Origin: Exiguobacterium sp. s193
GTDB lineage: Bacteria > Bacillota > Bacilli > Exiguobacteriales > Exiguobacteriaceae
Direction of reading: 5' to 3'
Length of the DNA stretch: 64,000 bases
Assembly: GCF_018618755.1 (NCBI RefSeq)
Contig: NZ_JACSMR010000002.1
Location: forward strand, 372,001 to 436,000
The notes beneath the pieces are model-generated. The model was not told the origin of the DNA. It did not search any database and worked only from the letters and a program-made list of their open reading frames with translations. Shown here one piece after another: positions 36,282-45,138 of the stretch. The translations under genes and the position numbers were made by a program. Positions within the stretch are counted from its first letter, which is position 1, and the number at the start of each line of letters is the position of its first letter.

Positions 36282-37109
36282 ATGAAATGGTTTCGATTTG
36301 AACAAGAAGGGCGCGAACGGATTGGCGTCGAGTCGGCGGGACACCGGTATGACGTGACGGCACAAGCCTATACGGACTCACTGCTTGAGGTCATCACACG
36401 GGGGTTTGAGATGGATCTTGATTTAGATATCGCACCATTGATTACGGAAGATGTCCGCTTACTTGCACCGTACGTTCCAATGCGAAATGTCATCTGCGTC
36501 GGCAAAAATTACGCCGACCATATTAAAGAGATGGATACGGCAGGGGCGGGGAAATTTGTGCTGTTCACAAAGGCACCCAGTGCGATTGTCGGACCGTTTG
36601 ATTCGATTGAACGCCATGCCGATTTAACGGACCAGCTGGATTATGAAGGCGAACTCGCTATCATCATCGGGACGACAGGGCGCGATTTGACTCCGGAGAA
36701 TGCGCTTGATCACGTCTTTGGTTACAGCATCGTCAATGATGTGACGGCACGTGATCTTCAAAAAGAACACGTTCAGTTTTTCCGTGGGAAGTCGCTTGAT
36801 GGCTTTTGTCCATTCGGTCCAGTCATCGTCACGAAGGAATCGTTTGATCCGAGTGACGTCCTGGTCGAAACGCGTGTCAATGGGCAGGTCCGTCAATCGG
36901 GTTCGACGAAATTGATGATTCGGGATATCGTGACAATTTTGACGGAAGTCTCTCGCGGGATGACGCTCGAAGCTGGAGATATCATCGCGACGGGTACACC
37001 TGCAGGCGTCGGTCATGGAATGAAGCCGCCTACGTACTTACAAACAGGTGATATCGTCGATGTATCGATTGAGGGAATCGGTCATCTTCGGAATGAAGTA
37101 AAAGCATAA
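36282..37109 (+). CDS. Fumarylacetoacetate hydrolase family protein
   Basis: A 275-residue FAH-fold enzyme. Metal ligands are visible in DYEGELAIIIG (the E-X-E pair) and the following Asp region (YSIVNDVTARDLQ). FFRGKSLDGFCPFGP and TGTPAGVGHG complete the active-site set. Relatives are acylpyruvate hydrolases, oxaloacetate decarboxylases/tautomerases or aromatic meta-cleavage hydrolases. There is no catabolic neighbour to decide between them. AAGGGGGAA precedes the ATG. Confidence 0.87.
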   Translation: MKWFRFEQEGRERIGVESAGHRYDVTAQAYTDSLLEVITRGFEMDLDLDIAPLITEDVRLLAPYVPMRNVICVGKNYADHIKEMDTAGAGKFVLFTKAPSAIVGPFDSIERHADLTDQLDYEGELAIIIGTTGRDLTPENALDHVFGYSIVNDVTARDLQKEHVQFFRGKSLDGFCPFGPVIVTKESFDPSDVLVETRVNGQVRQSGSTKLMIRDIVTILTEVSRGMTLEAGDIIATGTPAGVGHGMKPPTYLQTGDIVDVSIEGIGHLRNEVKA

Positions 37110-37154
37110 CGAACAACCGGGCTAAAAATTGAAAAGGTGATTTACTCATCTTTG

Positions 37155-37184
37155 AAAACCGTTCACTCGTTGAACGGTTTTTTT
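37155..37184 (+). terminator. FAH-family gene terminator
   Basis: AAAACCGTTCA, loop CTCGT, TGAACGGTTTT, T run. Confidence 0.92.
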
Positions 37185-37307
37185 GTGTAAACCGTCACAC
37201 GATGACCGTTTTTGGTGTATAATTGATGAGAAAACGATGATATTGTCGAATAAAGTCGTAAAATGAACGTTTTTTATAGAAATAAATAAAAAAATGAATG
37301 ATTTTGG

Positions 37308-37336
37308 TTGATTTTTAAATGTAAACGCTTTATATT
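37308..37336 (+). promoter_or_regulatory. fru operon promoter with overlapping CcpA cre site
   Basis: TTGATT (37308-37313) and TATATT (37331-37336), 17-base spacer. ATGTAAACGCTTTATAT (37319-37335) fits the cre consensus WTGNAARCGNWWWCAWW except near its right end, and it covers the spacer and -10, a position for repression by CcpA on preferred sugars. Confidence 0.68.
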
Positions 37337-37356
37337 AAAGATGCGGAGGGAAACCA

Positions 37357-38103
37357 ATGTTAACGAAAAAACGCCATCAACTGATTCTTGAGCTCCTCGC
37401 CCGAGAAGAAGTCGTCAAAATGCAAACCATCGTCGAGCAAACGGGAGCAAGTGAATCGACCATCCGTCGCGATCTCTCGCAACTCGAAGAAGCCGGTCAC
37501 TTACGTCGTGTTCACGGCGGAGCGACGGCAAATCATATGCAAATTGATGAACCGAGCTACATCGAGAAAAGTGATCGTTTCGTCGAAGAGAAAAATCAAA
37601 TTGCCCGGGCGGCAGCTGATTTAATCGAAGACGGAATGTATGTCTACCTCGATGCGGGAACGACGACACTTGCCATCGTCCCTTATCTCGAACAAAAGGC
37701 GATTACGGTCGTGACGAACAGTCTTCCTCTTGCGAATACGTTACTCTATCACCGAATCCCGACGTTCGTCGTCGGAGGGCAACTCAAGCATTCGACGCAA
37801 GCACTGGTCGGCTACAATGCACGTGAAGGAATGTTGATTTACCACTTTGATGTCGCATTTCTTGGGATGAACGGTGTTCATCCGACACAAGGATTTACGA
37901 CACCAGATCCGGAAGAGGCACTCGTAAAGAAGACAGCGATTGAGTTAGCGAAAAAATCGTATGTGTTAGTCGACGAAACAAAGTTGGATGAAATTAGTTT
38001 TAGTCGGGTCGCGCCACTTCGGGCGGCAACGATCATCACGACGGCATCGAACGAACAAACAGCGAAATACAGTCAATATACAGAGGTGGTGAACGCGAAA
38101 TGA
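37357..38103 (+). CDS. fruR: DeoR-family fructose operon repressor FruR
   Basis: A 248-residue DeoR/GlpR regulator: N-terminal winged HTH (KKRHQLILELLAREEVV; GASESTIRRDLSQLEEAG), then a sugar-phosphate isomerase-like effector domain (YVYLDAGTTTLAIVPYL). It is first gene of fruR-fruK-fruA and probably senses fructose 1-phosphate. GGAGGG lies before the ATG. The stop overlaps fruK by 4 bases (ATGA). Confidence 0.93.
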   Translation: MLTKKRHQLILELLAREEVVKMQTIVEQTGASESTIRRDLSQLEEAGHLRRVHGGATANHMQIDEPSYIEKSDRFVEEKNQIARAAADLIEDGMYVYLDAGTTTLAIVPYLEQKAITVVTNSLPLANTLLYHRIPTFVVGGQLKHSTQALVGYNAREGMLIYHFDVAFLGMNGVHPTQGFTTPDPEEALVKKTAIELAKKSYVLVDETKLDEISFSRVAPLRAATIITTASNEQTAKYSQYTEVVNAK

Positions 38104-39020
38104 TTTATACACTGACACTCAACCCGTCGATTGATTATTATGTCACACTACCGGTATTTGAGGCAGGTCAAGTCAATCGTGTCGAGCAAGCAGAAAAAGT
38201 AGCAGGCGGAAAAGGAATCAACGTCTCACTTGTCTTAAAGAACTATGACGTTGAGACAGAAGCACTAGGTTTTTTAGGTGGAAGCACTGGACAATTCATC
38301 CGCAGTGAACTGGAAAAGAAAGGTGTCTTGACCGCTTTCACACCGATTGCTGATGAAACCCGGATCAATGTTAAAATTCGCGCCGATCAGGAATCGGAAC
38401 TTAATGCAGCCGGTCCGAGTATTCAGCCGGAAGAGTTAGAGTCTTTACTGGCTACATTCGAAACGATGCAGTCAGGTGACATCGTCGTCCTAGCGGGAAG
38501 TATTCCAAGCAGCCTCCCTCACGACTTATACAAGAAGATTGCGCTCTTATTAAATGAACGCGGTGTCAAATTCGCCGTCGATACAACAAAAGAGGCGATG
38601 CTTGAAGTCTTACCGCTCGGTCCATTCATGATTAAACCGAATCATCATGAACTTGGTGAAATCTTTGATGTCGACATCACGTCAAAAGAAATGGCTGTCC
38701 CTTATGCCCAACAACTCGTAGAACGTGGTGCAGAAAATGTCGTCATATCATTCGCGGGAGACGGTGCCTTGCTTGTCAACAAACAAGGCGCATACACGGC
38801 GAATACGCCTGAAGGGAAACTCGTCAATTCGGTCGGGGCGGGTGATTCACTCGTCGCAGGGTTCGTCGCCAGTCACGCCCTCGGCCGACCGCCGGAAGAA
38901 GCATTCCGGTACGCTGTCACGACAGGTAGTGCGTCCGCTTATTCGTTTGGTTTATGTACAAAAGCAGACATTGATCGTTTACTGATCGATGTCGAAGTCG
39001 TTGAACTCATTCAATCATAA
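38100..39020 (+). CDS. fruK: 1-phosphofructokinase FruK
   Basis: A 306-residue PfkB-family kinase that phosphorylates fructose 1-phosphate, produced by FruA, to fructose 1,6-bisphosphate. Signatures: KVAGGKGINVSLVLK near residue 35 and the catalytic NSVGAGDSLVAGF near 245. It is coupled to fruR through an ATGA overlap; fruA starts 16 bases downstream. Confidence 0.95.
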   Translation: MIYTLTLNPSIDYYVTLPVFEAGQVNRVEQAEKVAGGKGINVSLVLKNYDVETEALGFLGGSTGQFIRSELEKKGVLTAFTPIADETRINVKIRADQESELNAAGPSIQPEELESLLATFETMQSGDIVVLAGSIPSSLPHDLYKKIALLLNERGVKFAVDTTKEAMLEVLPLGPFMIKPNHHELGEIFDVDITSKEMAVPYAQQLVERGAENVVISFAGDGALLVNKQGAYTANTPEGKLVNSVGAGDSLVAGFVASHALGRPPEEAFRYAVTTGSASAYSFGLCTKADIDRLLIDVEVVELIQS

Positions 39021-39036
39021 AAGGAGTGACTCACTC

Positions 39037-40971
39037 ATGAAAATTACAGATCTCTTGACACGCGATACGATTAAACTGGATTTGCGTTCTGATACAAAAG
39101 CATCAGTCATCGATGAGCTCGTCGATGTACTCGACCGTGCCGGTAAGTTAAACGACCGTTCCGCCTACCGCGAAGCGATTTTGGCACGTGAGGCCCAAAG
39201 TACGACAGGTCTCGGAGAAGGAATCGCGATTCCCCATGCGAAGACAGCTGCTGTTAAATCACCGGCCATCGCATTCGGACGCTCGGCAGGTATCGACTAT
39301 GAAGCGTTAGACGGTCAACCAAGCCGCTTATTCTTCATGATTGCTGCGGGTGAAAATGCCGACAATGCCCATCTTGAAACACTCTCGAAGTTATCAGTCT
39401 ATTTGATGGACAACAACTTCCGGGACACGATTCTCTCGGCTCGTTCGGAAGATGAAGTCATCGCAGCGATTGAAGCGAAAGAACGGGAAGAAGAAGGTCC
39501 CGTTGATGTGACACCGGACACGGTCGATCAAAATGCACCGTACATCCTCGCCGTCACAGCTTGTCCGACAGGGATTGCCCACACGTATATGGCAGCAGAC
39601 GCCCTGCGTCAAAAAGCAGAAGAAATGGGTGTCCGCATCAAGGTCGAGACGAACGGCTCGACAGGTGTCAAAAACGGTTTGACGAATCAAGATATCAAAG
39701 ATGCGACAGCAATCATCGTCGCTGCCGATAAAGCAGTCGAAATGGATCGTTTCGACGGAAAACACGTCGTCGAAGTACCCGTCGCACAAGGAATTCGTAA
39801 ACCAAAAGAATTGATTGACCGCGCCGTCAAACAAGATGCGCCTGTCTATAAAGGCAGTGGATCCGGGAACAGCGGTACACCAGCACGTGGTGGATTCTAC
39901 AAACACTTGATGAGTGGGGTTTCAGCGATGTTGCCACTCGTCGTCGCAGGTGGACTTTTGATCGCAATCAGCTTCTTCTGGGGCATCAACTCATCGAACC
40001 CAGACGATCCGACGTACAATGCATTCGCGGGTCAATTGATGACGATCGGTAAAGCAGCATTTGGTTTGCTCGTTCCGATTCTCGCTGGATTCATCGCGAT
40101 GTCGATTGCCGATAAACCAGGTCTCGCACCAGGTTTGATTGCCGGTTTCCTCGCAAGCCAAGGGAACGCCGGTTTCCTCGGTGGTTTGATTGCCGGTTTC
40201 CTTGCTGGTTACGTCGTCCTTGGTCTCATCAAGCTCTTCCAAGGTCTTCCGAAAGCTCTTGAAGGAATTAAACCGGTCTTGCTCTACCCGTTGTTCGGTT
40301 CATTCATTACCGGTATGATCATGTTACTTGTCATCAATGAACCTGTCGCAGCCTTCATGACATGGTTAACAGATTCACTCAACGGACTCAGTGGCGGTAA
40401 CGCCATCCTCCTCGGTATGCTTGTCGCAGCAATGATGGCAATCGACATGGGTGGTCCAATCAACAAAACAGCATACGTCTTCGGTACAGCAGCACTTACA
40501 GCAGGAAACACGGAAGTCATGGCTGCGGTCATGGCAGGCGGAATGGTTCCACCACTTCTCGTCGCATTCTCATCAACATTGTTCGCACGTAAGAAATTTA
40601 CACCGCAAGAGCGTGAAGCAGGTATCGCCGCTTACGCAATGGGTGCATCATTCGTCACAGAAGGTGCGATTCCATTTGCTGCAGCTGATCCACTTCGTGT
40701 CATTCCGTCAAGTGTCATCGGTTCAGCAATCGCTGGTGCACTGACAATCGTCTTCGGTGTCTTACTCCCGGCACCACACGGAGGAATCTTCGTCTTCCCA
40801 TTACTTGACGGTCCTTCAGGCACATTGATGGCAGCACTTAGCTACGCCGGTGCAATCTTAATCGGTTCACTCGTCGGAGCAGCAATCCTCTCTGTCTGGA
40901 AAAAACCACTCGTCGACCAAGATGTCGCGAAAAAAGAAATGACGTCAGGAACAGCTACAAAAGCATCATAA
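39037..40971 (+). CDS. fruA: Fructose PTS permease, EIIABC
   Basis: A 644-residue three-domain phosphotransferase. EIIA (1-145) has the phosphohistidine His67 in GEGIAIPHAKT. EIIB (about 170-270) has Cys176 in ACPTGIAHTYMAA. EIIC (about 290-630) has around eight to ten membrane helices and GPINKTAYVFG. It imports fructose as fructose 1-phosphate. AAAGGAGTG selects the ATG at 39037; the frame is open from 38989. It is the last gene of the operon before the first duplicated terminator. Confidence 0.96.
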   Translation: MKITDLLTRDTIKLDLRSDTKASVIDELVDVLDRAGKLNDRSAYREAILAREAQSTTGLGEGIAIPHAKTAAVKSPAIAFGRSAGIDYEALDGQPSRLFFMIAAGENADNAHLETLSKLSVYLMDNNFRDTILSARSEDEVIAAIEAKEREEEGPVDVTPDTVDQNAPYILAVTACPTGIAHTYMAADALRQKAEEMGVRIKVETNGSTGVKNGLTNQDIKDATAIIVAADKAVEMDRFDGKHVVEVPVAQGIRKPKELIDRAVKQDAPVYKGSGSGNSGTPARGGFYKHLMSGVSAMLPLVVAGGLLIAISFFWGINSSNPDDPTYNAFAGQLMTIGKAAFGLLVPILAGFIAMSIADKPGLAPGLIAGFLASQGNAGFLGGLIAGFLAGYVVLGLIKLFQGLPKALEGIKPVLLYPLFGSFITGMIMLLVINEPVAAFMTWLTDSLNGLSGGNAILLGMLVAAMMAIDMGGPINKTAYVFGTAALTAGNTEVMAAVMAGGMVPPLLVAFSSTLFARKKFTPQEREAGIAAYAMGASFVTEGAIPFAAADPLRVIPSSVIGSAIAGALTIVFGVLLPAPHGGIFVFPLLDGPSGTLMAALSYAGAILIGSLVGAAILSVWKKPLVDQDVAKKEMTSGTATKAS

Positions 40972-40979
40972 TTGAAAGG

Positions 40980-41012
40980 AAATCACCCTCAGTCCGCTGG
41001 GGGTGATTTTTT
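40980..41012 (+). terminator. fruA terminator, copy 1 of a 33-bp direct repeat
   Basis: AATCACCC / GGGGTGATT hairpin with T run. The 33 bases recur at 41838-41870 with only two differences. The two copies bracket repeat B and the AT-rich gene at 41419. Confidence 0.9.
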
Positions 41013-41038
41013 CTGTTATGAAATCCTTCTATTTAACG

Positions 41039-41320
41039 TATAGAAATAGTGGTGTTGGACGATAAAAGCTTCTTCTTTTTCCGTTGCTTTCCTCGGGCGA
41101 GGCGCAAGCCGTTGCTCCCTTGATCCTAACGGACAAGGAGCAGGGTCTTGCTTGCCTCTTGCCAGTGCGTGTTTACGCACTTTTCCCGTAGGAGTCAACG
41201 GAAAAGCGAAGCTGTTTAGGCGATACCGCTAGAAAAATCAAATCAGACAGTCGATTAAGAGCGCGTTCCGTCTTTAATCGTTTTACGATTGCCGCAAAAG
41301 GCGATTCAAGGAGCGAAAGG
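41039..41320 (+). repeat. Structured intergenic repeat, copy B
   Basis: Same family as copy A. The outer stem here is AGCTTC...TTTTCCGTTG with CAACGGAAAA...GAAGCT. The base changes relative to A, C and D occur on both arms (GCTTC/GAAGC against GCGTC/GACGC). The central hairpin GCTCCCTTGATCC-TAAC-GGACAAGGAGC is nearly perfect, and the small hairpin is AGTGCGT-GTTT-ACGCACT. The 3' domain diverges more than in A, C and D (AGACAG...CCGTCT; TTAAGA...TCTTTAA). It fills most of the 447-base gap after fruA. Confidence 0.8.
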
Positions 41321-41418
41321 TGGTTAAGCATCACACCAAAACTGCTGTTATAGTAGTTTGTTTATGAGCTAGATTCATTTAAAGTAAATAGAGAAGAGAA
41401 TGAAAGGGGGAAAACGTC

Positions 41419-41742
41419 TTGAAAAAAATCATGATTAGTAGTTTGACTTTGTTTTTAGTGATAGGCGGGTTTCTTTTTATGAACAGGGGAGTAGATAAAG
41501 AGTATGAAGAAGACGTCAGAGAAAAAATTGTAAACTATATAAACAATAAATACGGCAAAGAAAATATTGTTTCAGTAAAATCTGCGTATGACGATAAACA
41601 TAGAGAGAAAGATAAAAGATATAAGATTGCCGCCAAAATTAACGGTGAAGGATTGAGAGACGATGAATATATGGTTTTTCGCTTGAATGATGGAAAGGTA
41701 ATCGAGGTAGGCGTGACGACTGCTTTACCTAAGGTGGATTAG
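41419..41742 (+). CDS. AT-rich hypothetical secreted or membrane-anchored protein
   Basis: A 107-residue protein I do not recognise. An N-terminal hydrophobic segment (about 4-20, ISSLTLFLVIGGFLFM) after two lysines suggests a signal anchor. The rest is hydrophilic and Lys/Glu/Asp rich (KEYEEDVREKIVNYINNKYG). TTG start at 41419 is supported by AAAGGGGG. Base use is much more AT rich, with AAA, ATA and AGA codons unlike the neighbours, and the gene lies between two copies of the fruA terminator beside repeat B. Recent acquisition is likely. Confidence 0.65.
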   Translation: MKKIMISSLTLFLVIGGFLFMNRGVDKEYEEDVREKIVNYINNKYGKENIVSVKSAYDDKHREKDKRYKIAAKINGEGLRDDEYMVFRLNDGKVIEVGVTTALPKVD

Positions 41743-41837
41743 TAAAATTAAGTTTGATTTTTCTTGTTTTCCATTAGACTAAGTTCGGAGCTAGTTCTTT
41801 TCTAAATTCTTAAGGAAGATTGTCTGTTAAAGACATG

Positions 41838-41870
41838 AAATCACCCTCAGTCCGTTGTGGGTGATTTTTT
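41838..41870 (+). terminator. Duplicate of the fruA terminator, copy 2
   Basis: 31 of 33 bases match 40980-41012, including stem and six-T tail. It terminates the AT-rich gene and marks the right edge of the presumed insert. Confidence 0.88.
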
Positions 41871-41937
41871 ATTTGCGTTTTCATGCTATTAAAGGAAGAA
41901 TAGAGGGCATACTTACATTATGAAGGAGGGATCAACT

Positions 41938-43083
41938 ATGGGCGGTCAATCCTTACAAATTGGACCACGTACCATCAAAACAGGACTCGCAGTCATTCTT
42001 GCACTCCTTGTCAGTAATCTATTTCATCTCAGTCCGATTCTGCCGGCAATTTCGGCAGCGACGACCTTGTTGCCTTCAGTCTATCAGACGTGGAAACAGT
42101 TTTTAGAAGAAGCGGAAGCGAACTTAATTGGTGCCTTCTTAACGTTACTTGCCTTATGGATTCTTGGAGCCAATCCTGCGAATCCGCTTGCAATCGGAAT
42201 CGTCATCATGGCGGCGATTTCGATCCTACTTGCATTCGGATTTGGTCGAACGATTCCCCACGTCGTGTTGATGATCATCGTGATCTTAGAAAGCGTCGAA
42301 GGAGCGACGGAGCCGCTCTGGCAAATCGTCTTGATTCGCTACTTACTCGTGATGCTCGGAATCGGTTGTGCGCTTGGGGTCAACGCGTTGATTTTCCCAC
42401 CGCGTTACGGAAACGTTTATTATCAAAAGGCCTCGAAGCTGTTTGAAAAGTTGCTTGTCGTCACGCGGGCGATTGCTTTTGAGGGGAAGGTTGCTCCGTA
42501 TCGCCCGGCAATCGATAAGATGAGTAAGTCCCTACGCGAGACACAACAATTATTTAACCTGCACCGGGAGGAAGTACGGGGGACACGTCAAAAACATGTC
42601 CCATTGCTCCGTAACATCATCATCCTCCAACACATGCAGTCGTGCTTAGAGCGGAGTGTCGCGACGGCGGAACGTTTCCGAGAGCGGGAACGGGCCCTGT
42701 CGAACATCGCCGACGACTTGCGGAGTGAATTATTTTATCACGTCATGCATATCGCCCAGCGGCAAGAAAAGGTCTTGTTGACATATGACTTACTGTTGAC
42801 GGAAGAACCACTCGCGATGGAAGACTTAGTGAAAGAAAATATTGCGTTCGTCAAACATTCCTTCCTTGACCGTGATGAGCTCGAAGAGGAAGAAATCATG
42901 GAAATTTTACCGATTGTCGTGGCGATGAATGAATGGATTCAAGAACTCGAAGCTTTTGAAAAACGGCTTCACGGTGCGCTAAAACGTCATGCAACGTCAT
43001 TATCGATCGAACAGAAATCGGTCCGGGACAAAACATTTAATCGGTTTAAACGTAAAAAAGCCATTGACGAAAGTCAAAAGTAA
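41938..43083 (+). CDS. Aromatic acid exporter family membrane protein (FUSC/DUF939-like)
   Basis: A 381-residue protein. The N-terminal ~150 residues hold about five to six membrane helices (TGLAVILALLVSNLF; NLIGAFLTLLALWILG; ILLAFGFGRTIPHVVLMIIV in parts; YLLVMLGIGCALGVNALIF). The C-terminal half is a charged cytosolic helical domain. This is half of a YccS/FusC-type aromatic acid exporter, probably a dimer. AAGGAGGG (41923-41930) supports the ATG at 41938. It lies just upstream of the T-box and phenylalanine hydroxylase gene. Confidence 0.8.
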   Translation: MGGQSLQIGPRTIKTGLAVILALLVSNLFHLSPILPAISAATTLLPSVYQTWKQFLEEAEANLIGAFLTLLALWILGANPANPLAIGIVIMAAISILLAFGFGRTIPHVVLMIIVILESVEGATEPLWQIVLIRYLLVMLGIGCALGVNALIFPPRYGNVYYQKASKLFEKLLVVTRAIAFEGKVAPYRPAIDKMSKSLRETQQLFNLHREEVRGTRQKHVPLLRNIIILQHMQSCLERSVATAERFRERERALSNIADDLRSELFYHVMHIAQRQEKVLLTYDLLLTEEPLAMEDLVKENIAFVKHSFLDRDELEEEEIMEILPIVVAMNEWIQELEAFEKRLHGALKRHATSLSIEQKSVRDKTFNRFKRKKAIDESQK

Positions 43084-43139
43084 GCGTATAGTCCTTCTTA
43101 ATAGCACTTTAGTTGCTAACAGCATAACAGCATAACAGA

Positions 43140-43375
43140 ACGAAAGAAGTGGACGAGGACGAAACCGAAGTAGAAACAATCTCCCTGTTTCAGAGAGCAC
43201 GTGGCGCTGCGAACGTGTACACAGATTGAATCGAATTACAGTTTCTGAGTCTCTTGCGAAGCAAGCGGAGAAAACCGTTATCCCGTAATGAAGTGATCCA
43301 TGCCTTTCATGGATTATCAGGGTGGTACCGCGGCTTTCGTCGTCCCTGTCGGATATGTCCGGCAGGGACTTTTTG
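43140..43375 (+). promoter_or_regulatory. T-box leader of the phenylalanine hydroxylase gene
   Basis: The T-box sequence AGGGTGGTACCGCG is exact at 43319-43332. Upstream is stem I with the AGTA-type motif (43169-43172), AGAGAG bulge (43192-43197), a distal GCTGCGAA loop and a candidate specifier TAC (43237-43239, followed by A), which would read tRNA-Tyr. The terminator is GTCCCTGTCGGA (43342-43353) with TCCGGCAGGGAC (43358-43369) and T5. Uncharged tRNA-Tyr would pair with the T-box and allow phhA transcription, a sensible logic for an enzyme that makes tyrosine. The specifier frame is uncertain because GAATTACA could also be read TTA. It occupies the 322-base gap. Confidence 0.88.
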
Positions 43376-43405
43376 CTGTTACTATAATTTAAGGGGGAAC
43401 TTCAT

Positions 43406-45055
43406 ATGTCTACACCAATCATTCCAAGTCACTTACAACCACACGTCGCACCACAGCATTACGAAGATTACACACCGACGGATCATGCGGTCTGGCGCTA
43501 CGTCATGCGCTTGAATTTAAATACATTGCAACATACGGCACATCCGGCGTACCTCGAAGGGCTTGCTGCTTCCGGAATCAGCCCGGAACGCATTCCGGAC
43601 GTTCGTGAAATGACGGCGAACCTCAGTCGCGGCGGATGGGGGACGGTAGCCGTTGACGGCTTGATTCCGGGGGTCGCTTTCTTCGACTTCCAAGGACACG
43701 GTCTACTTCCAATCGCAACAGATATTCGAAAGGTCGATAACATTCTTTACACGCCGGCCCCGGACATCTTGCATGAAGCGGCAGGACACGCGCCGATTTT
43801 GATGAATCCGACTTACGCGGAATTTGTCCGCCGGTTTGGTGAAATCGGAGCCCATGCTTTCAATCACAAAGCGGAACATGATGTTTTTAAGGCACTTAAA
43901 AAATTAACGATTGTCAAAGAAAGTCCATTTTCAACACCGGAAGACATCGAGCAAGCGGAAATCGCACTCGCGGAAACACGGACCCATGTTAAAGGGATTT
44001 CGGAAGCCAATGAAATTTCACGTCTCTTCTGGTGGACGGTCGAGTTTGGTTTAATCGGCGACCTTGACAACCCACAAATCTACGGAGCCGGTCTTCTTTC
44101 TTCAGTAGGGGAAAGCCGCCATTGTTTGACGGACGCCGTCAAGAAACATCCGTTTTCACTTGCGAAGGCGCTCGCGACAAAACATGACGTCACGAGCATG
44201 CAAAAAGAATTGTTCGTCTGTGAATCATTTGAACAACTGCGTGACGCCTTAGAAGAGTTTGCACAGACGATGTCTTACGTCCGTGGCGGGCGACACGGCC
44301 TCATCAAGGCTGTCGAATCAGGTAATCTGTCGACACTCGTCTTTGCATCCGGTCTCTCGCTCGTCGGTGTTCCGGCAGCACAAGAAACGTTTGAGACACT
44401 TGATCTCGTTCGATTTAGTGGGCCGACTGCACTCGCTGCGAATGGCGAAGTGTTGGACGGCCAATCCCAGACGGAACACCCGAATGGATTTACGCTCTTA
44501 CACGGGGAAGAATTGAACGCGGTCCTTGAGCAAGTCGAAGTCGGCGAGCAACTTGACTGGGTTGAAGGAACGTTACAATTGATGGGGCATGTCGCAAAAA
44601 TTGAGCAAGTGAACGGCAAACGTGCCATCGCTGTCATCAAAGACGTTCGATTAACGAAAGACGGTGTGACGGAGCAATTCGACCAACTCGACCTCGTCAT
44701 TGGTGCGATTACATCAACTTTCCCCGGAACAGAAGTCGAAGCCTTAAAGCCGATTCCGGAAACCGTTGAATTTGAACGGATTGAACGTCCATTGACGGCA
44801 GCTGATCCGATTTTCGAAGCCGTCCGGTCCATCCGGGAAGGTCAGGCGAGCCAGCCCCGCCTGTCACAATTGATTGATCAGACACTCGTCCAATTACCGG
44901 ACGCCTGGTTACTCCGGCTTGAACTGCTTGAACTGGCAGACGAAGTCGACCAACCCCGTCTCCTCGAGGATCTCGAGCGCCTGAAGCAGACGTCGCCGGA
45001 ACGCAACGAGTTGATCACGCGTGGCATCAAGATGCTTGACCTCGTCCATGCATGA
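43406..45055 (+). CDS. phhA: Phenylalanine 4-monooxygenase (aromatic amino acid hydroxylase)
   Basis: A 549-residue tetrahydropterin- and iron-dependent hydroxylase converting phenylalanine to tyrosine. The catalytic domain is about 20-290: iron ligands HEAAGH and the Glu in WWTVEFGLIGD, plus GGRHGLIK. The C-terminal ~250 residues are an extension seen in Bacillales homologues; function unknown to me. AAGGGGGAA precedes the ATG. It is controlled by the T-box leader. No pterin recycling gene is nearby. Confidence 0.92.
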   Translation: MSTPIIPSHLQPHVAPQHYEDYTPTDHAVWRYVMRLNLNTLQHTAHPAYLEGLAASGISPERIPDVREMTANLSRGGWGTVAVDGLIPGVAFFDFQGHGLLPIATDIRKVDNILYTPAPDILHEAAGHAPILMNPTYAEFVRRFGEIGAHAFNHKAEHDVFKALKKLTIVKESPFSTPEDIEQAEIALAETRTHVKGISEANEISRLFWWTVEFGLIGDLDNPQIYGAGLLSSVGESRHCLTDAVKKHPFSLAKALATKHDVTSMQKELFVCESFEQLRDALEEFAQTMSYVRGGRHGLIKAVESGNLSTLVFASGLSLVGVPAAQETFETLDLVRFSGPTALAANGEVLDGQSQTEHPNGFTLLHGEELNAVLEQVEVGEQLDWVEGTLQLMGHVAKIEQVNGKRAIAVIKDVRLTKDGVTEQFDQLDLVIGAITSTFPGTEVEALKPIPETVEFERIERPLTAADPIFEAVRSIREGQASQPRLSQLIDQTLVQLPDAWLLRLELLELADEVDQPRLLEDLERLKQTSPERNELITRGIKMLDLVHA

Positions 45056-45138
45056 AGCGGACGTTCGAGAAATCTGTCCAAACCTGTTAAAATGAATACG
45101 ATTCGCGGATGAAACGTAAACATAGGGGAGTGGACAGT

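Noticed and set aside
41016-41198. Minus-strand frame of 60 codons starting MTPTGK, and its relatives at 45689-45871, 56316-56528 and 24919-25122
   Set aside because: They are antisense readings of the structured repeat; they share sequence because the repeat does, have no ribosome site and differ in length and C-terminus.
43118-43138. Short tandem repeat AACAGCAT x2 upstream of the T-box leader
   Set aside because: Only two units and no recognisable regulatory meaning.
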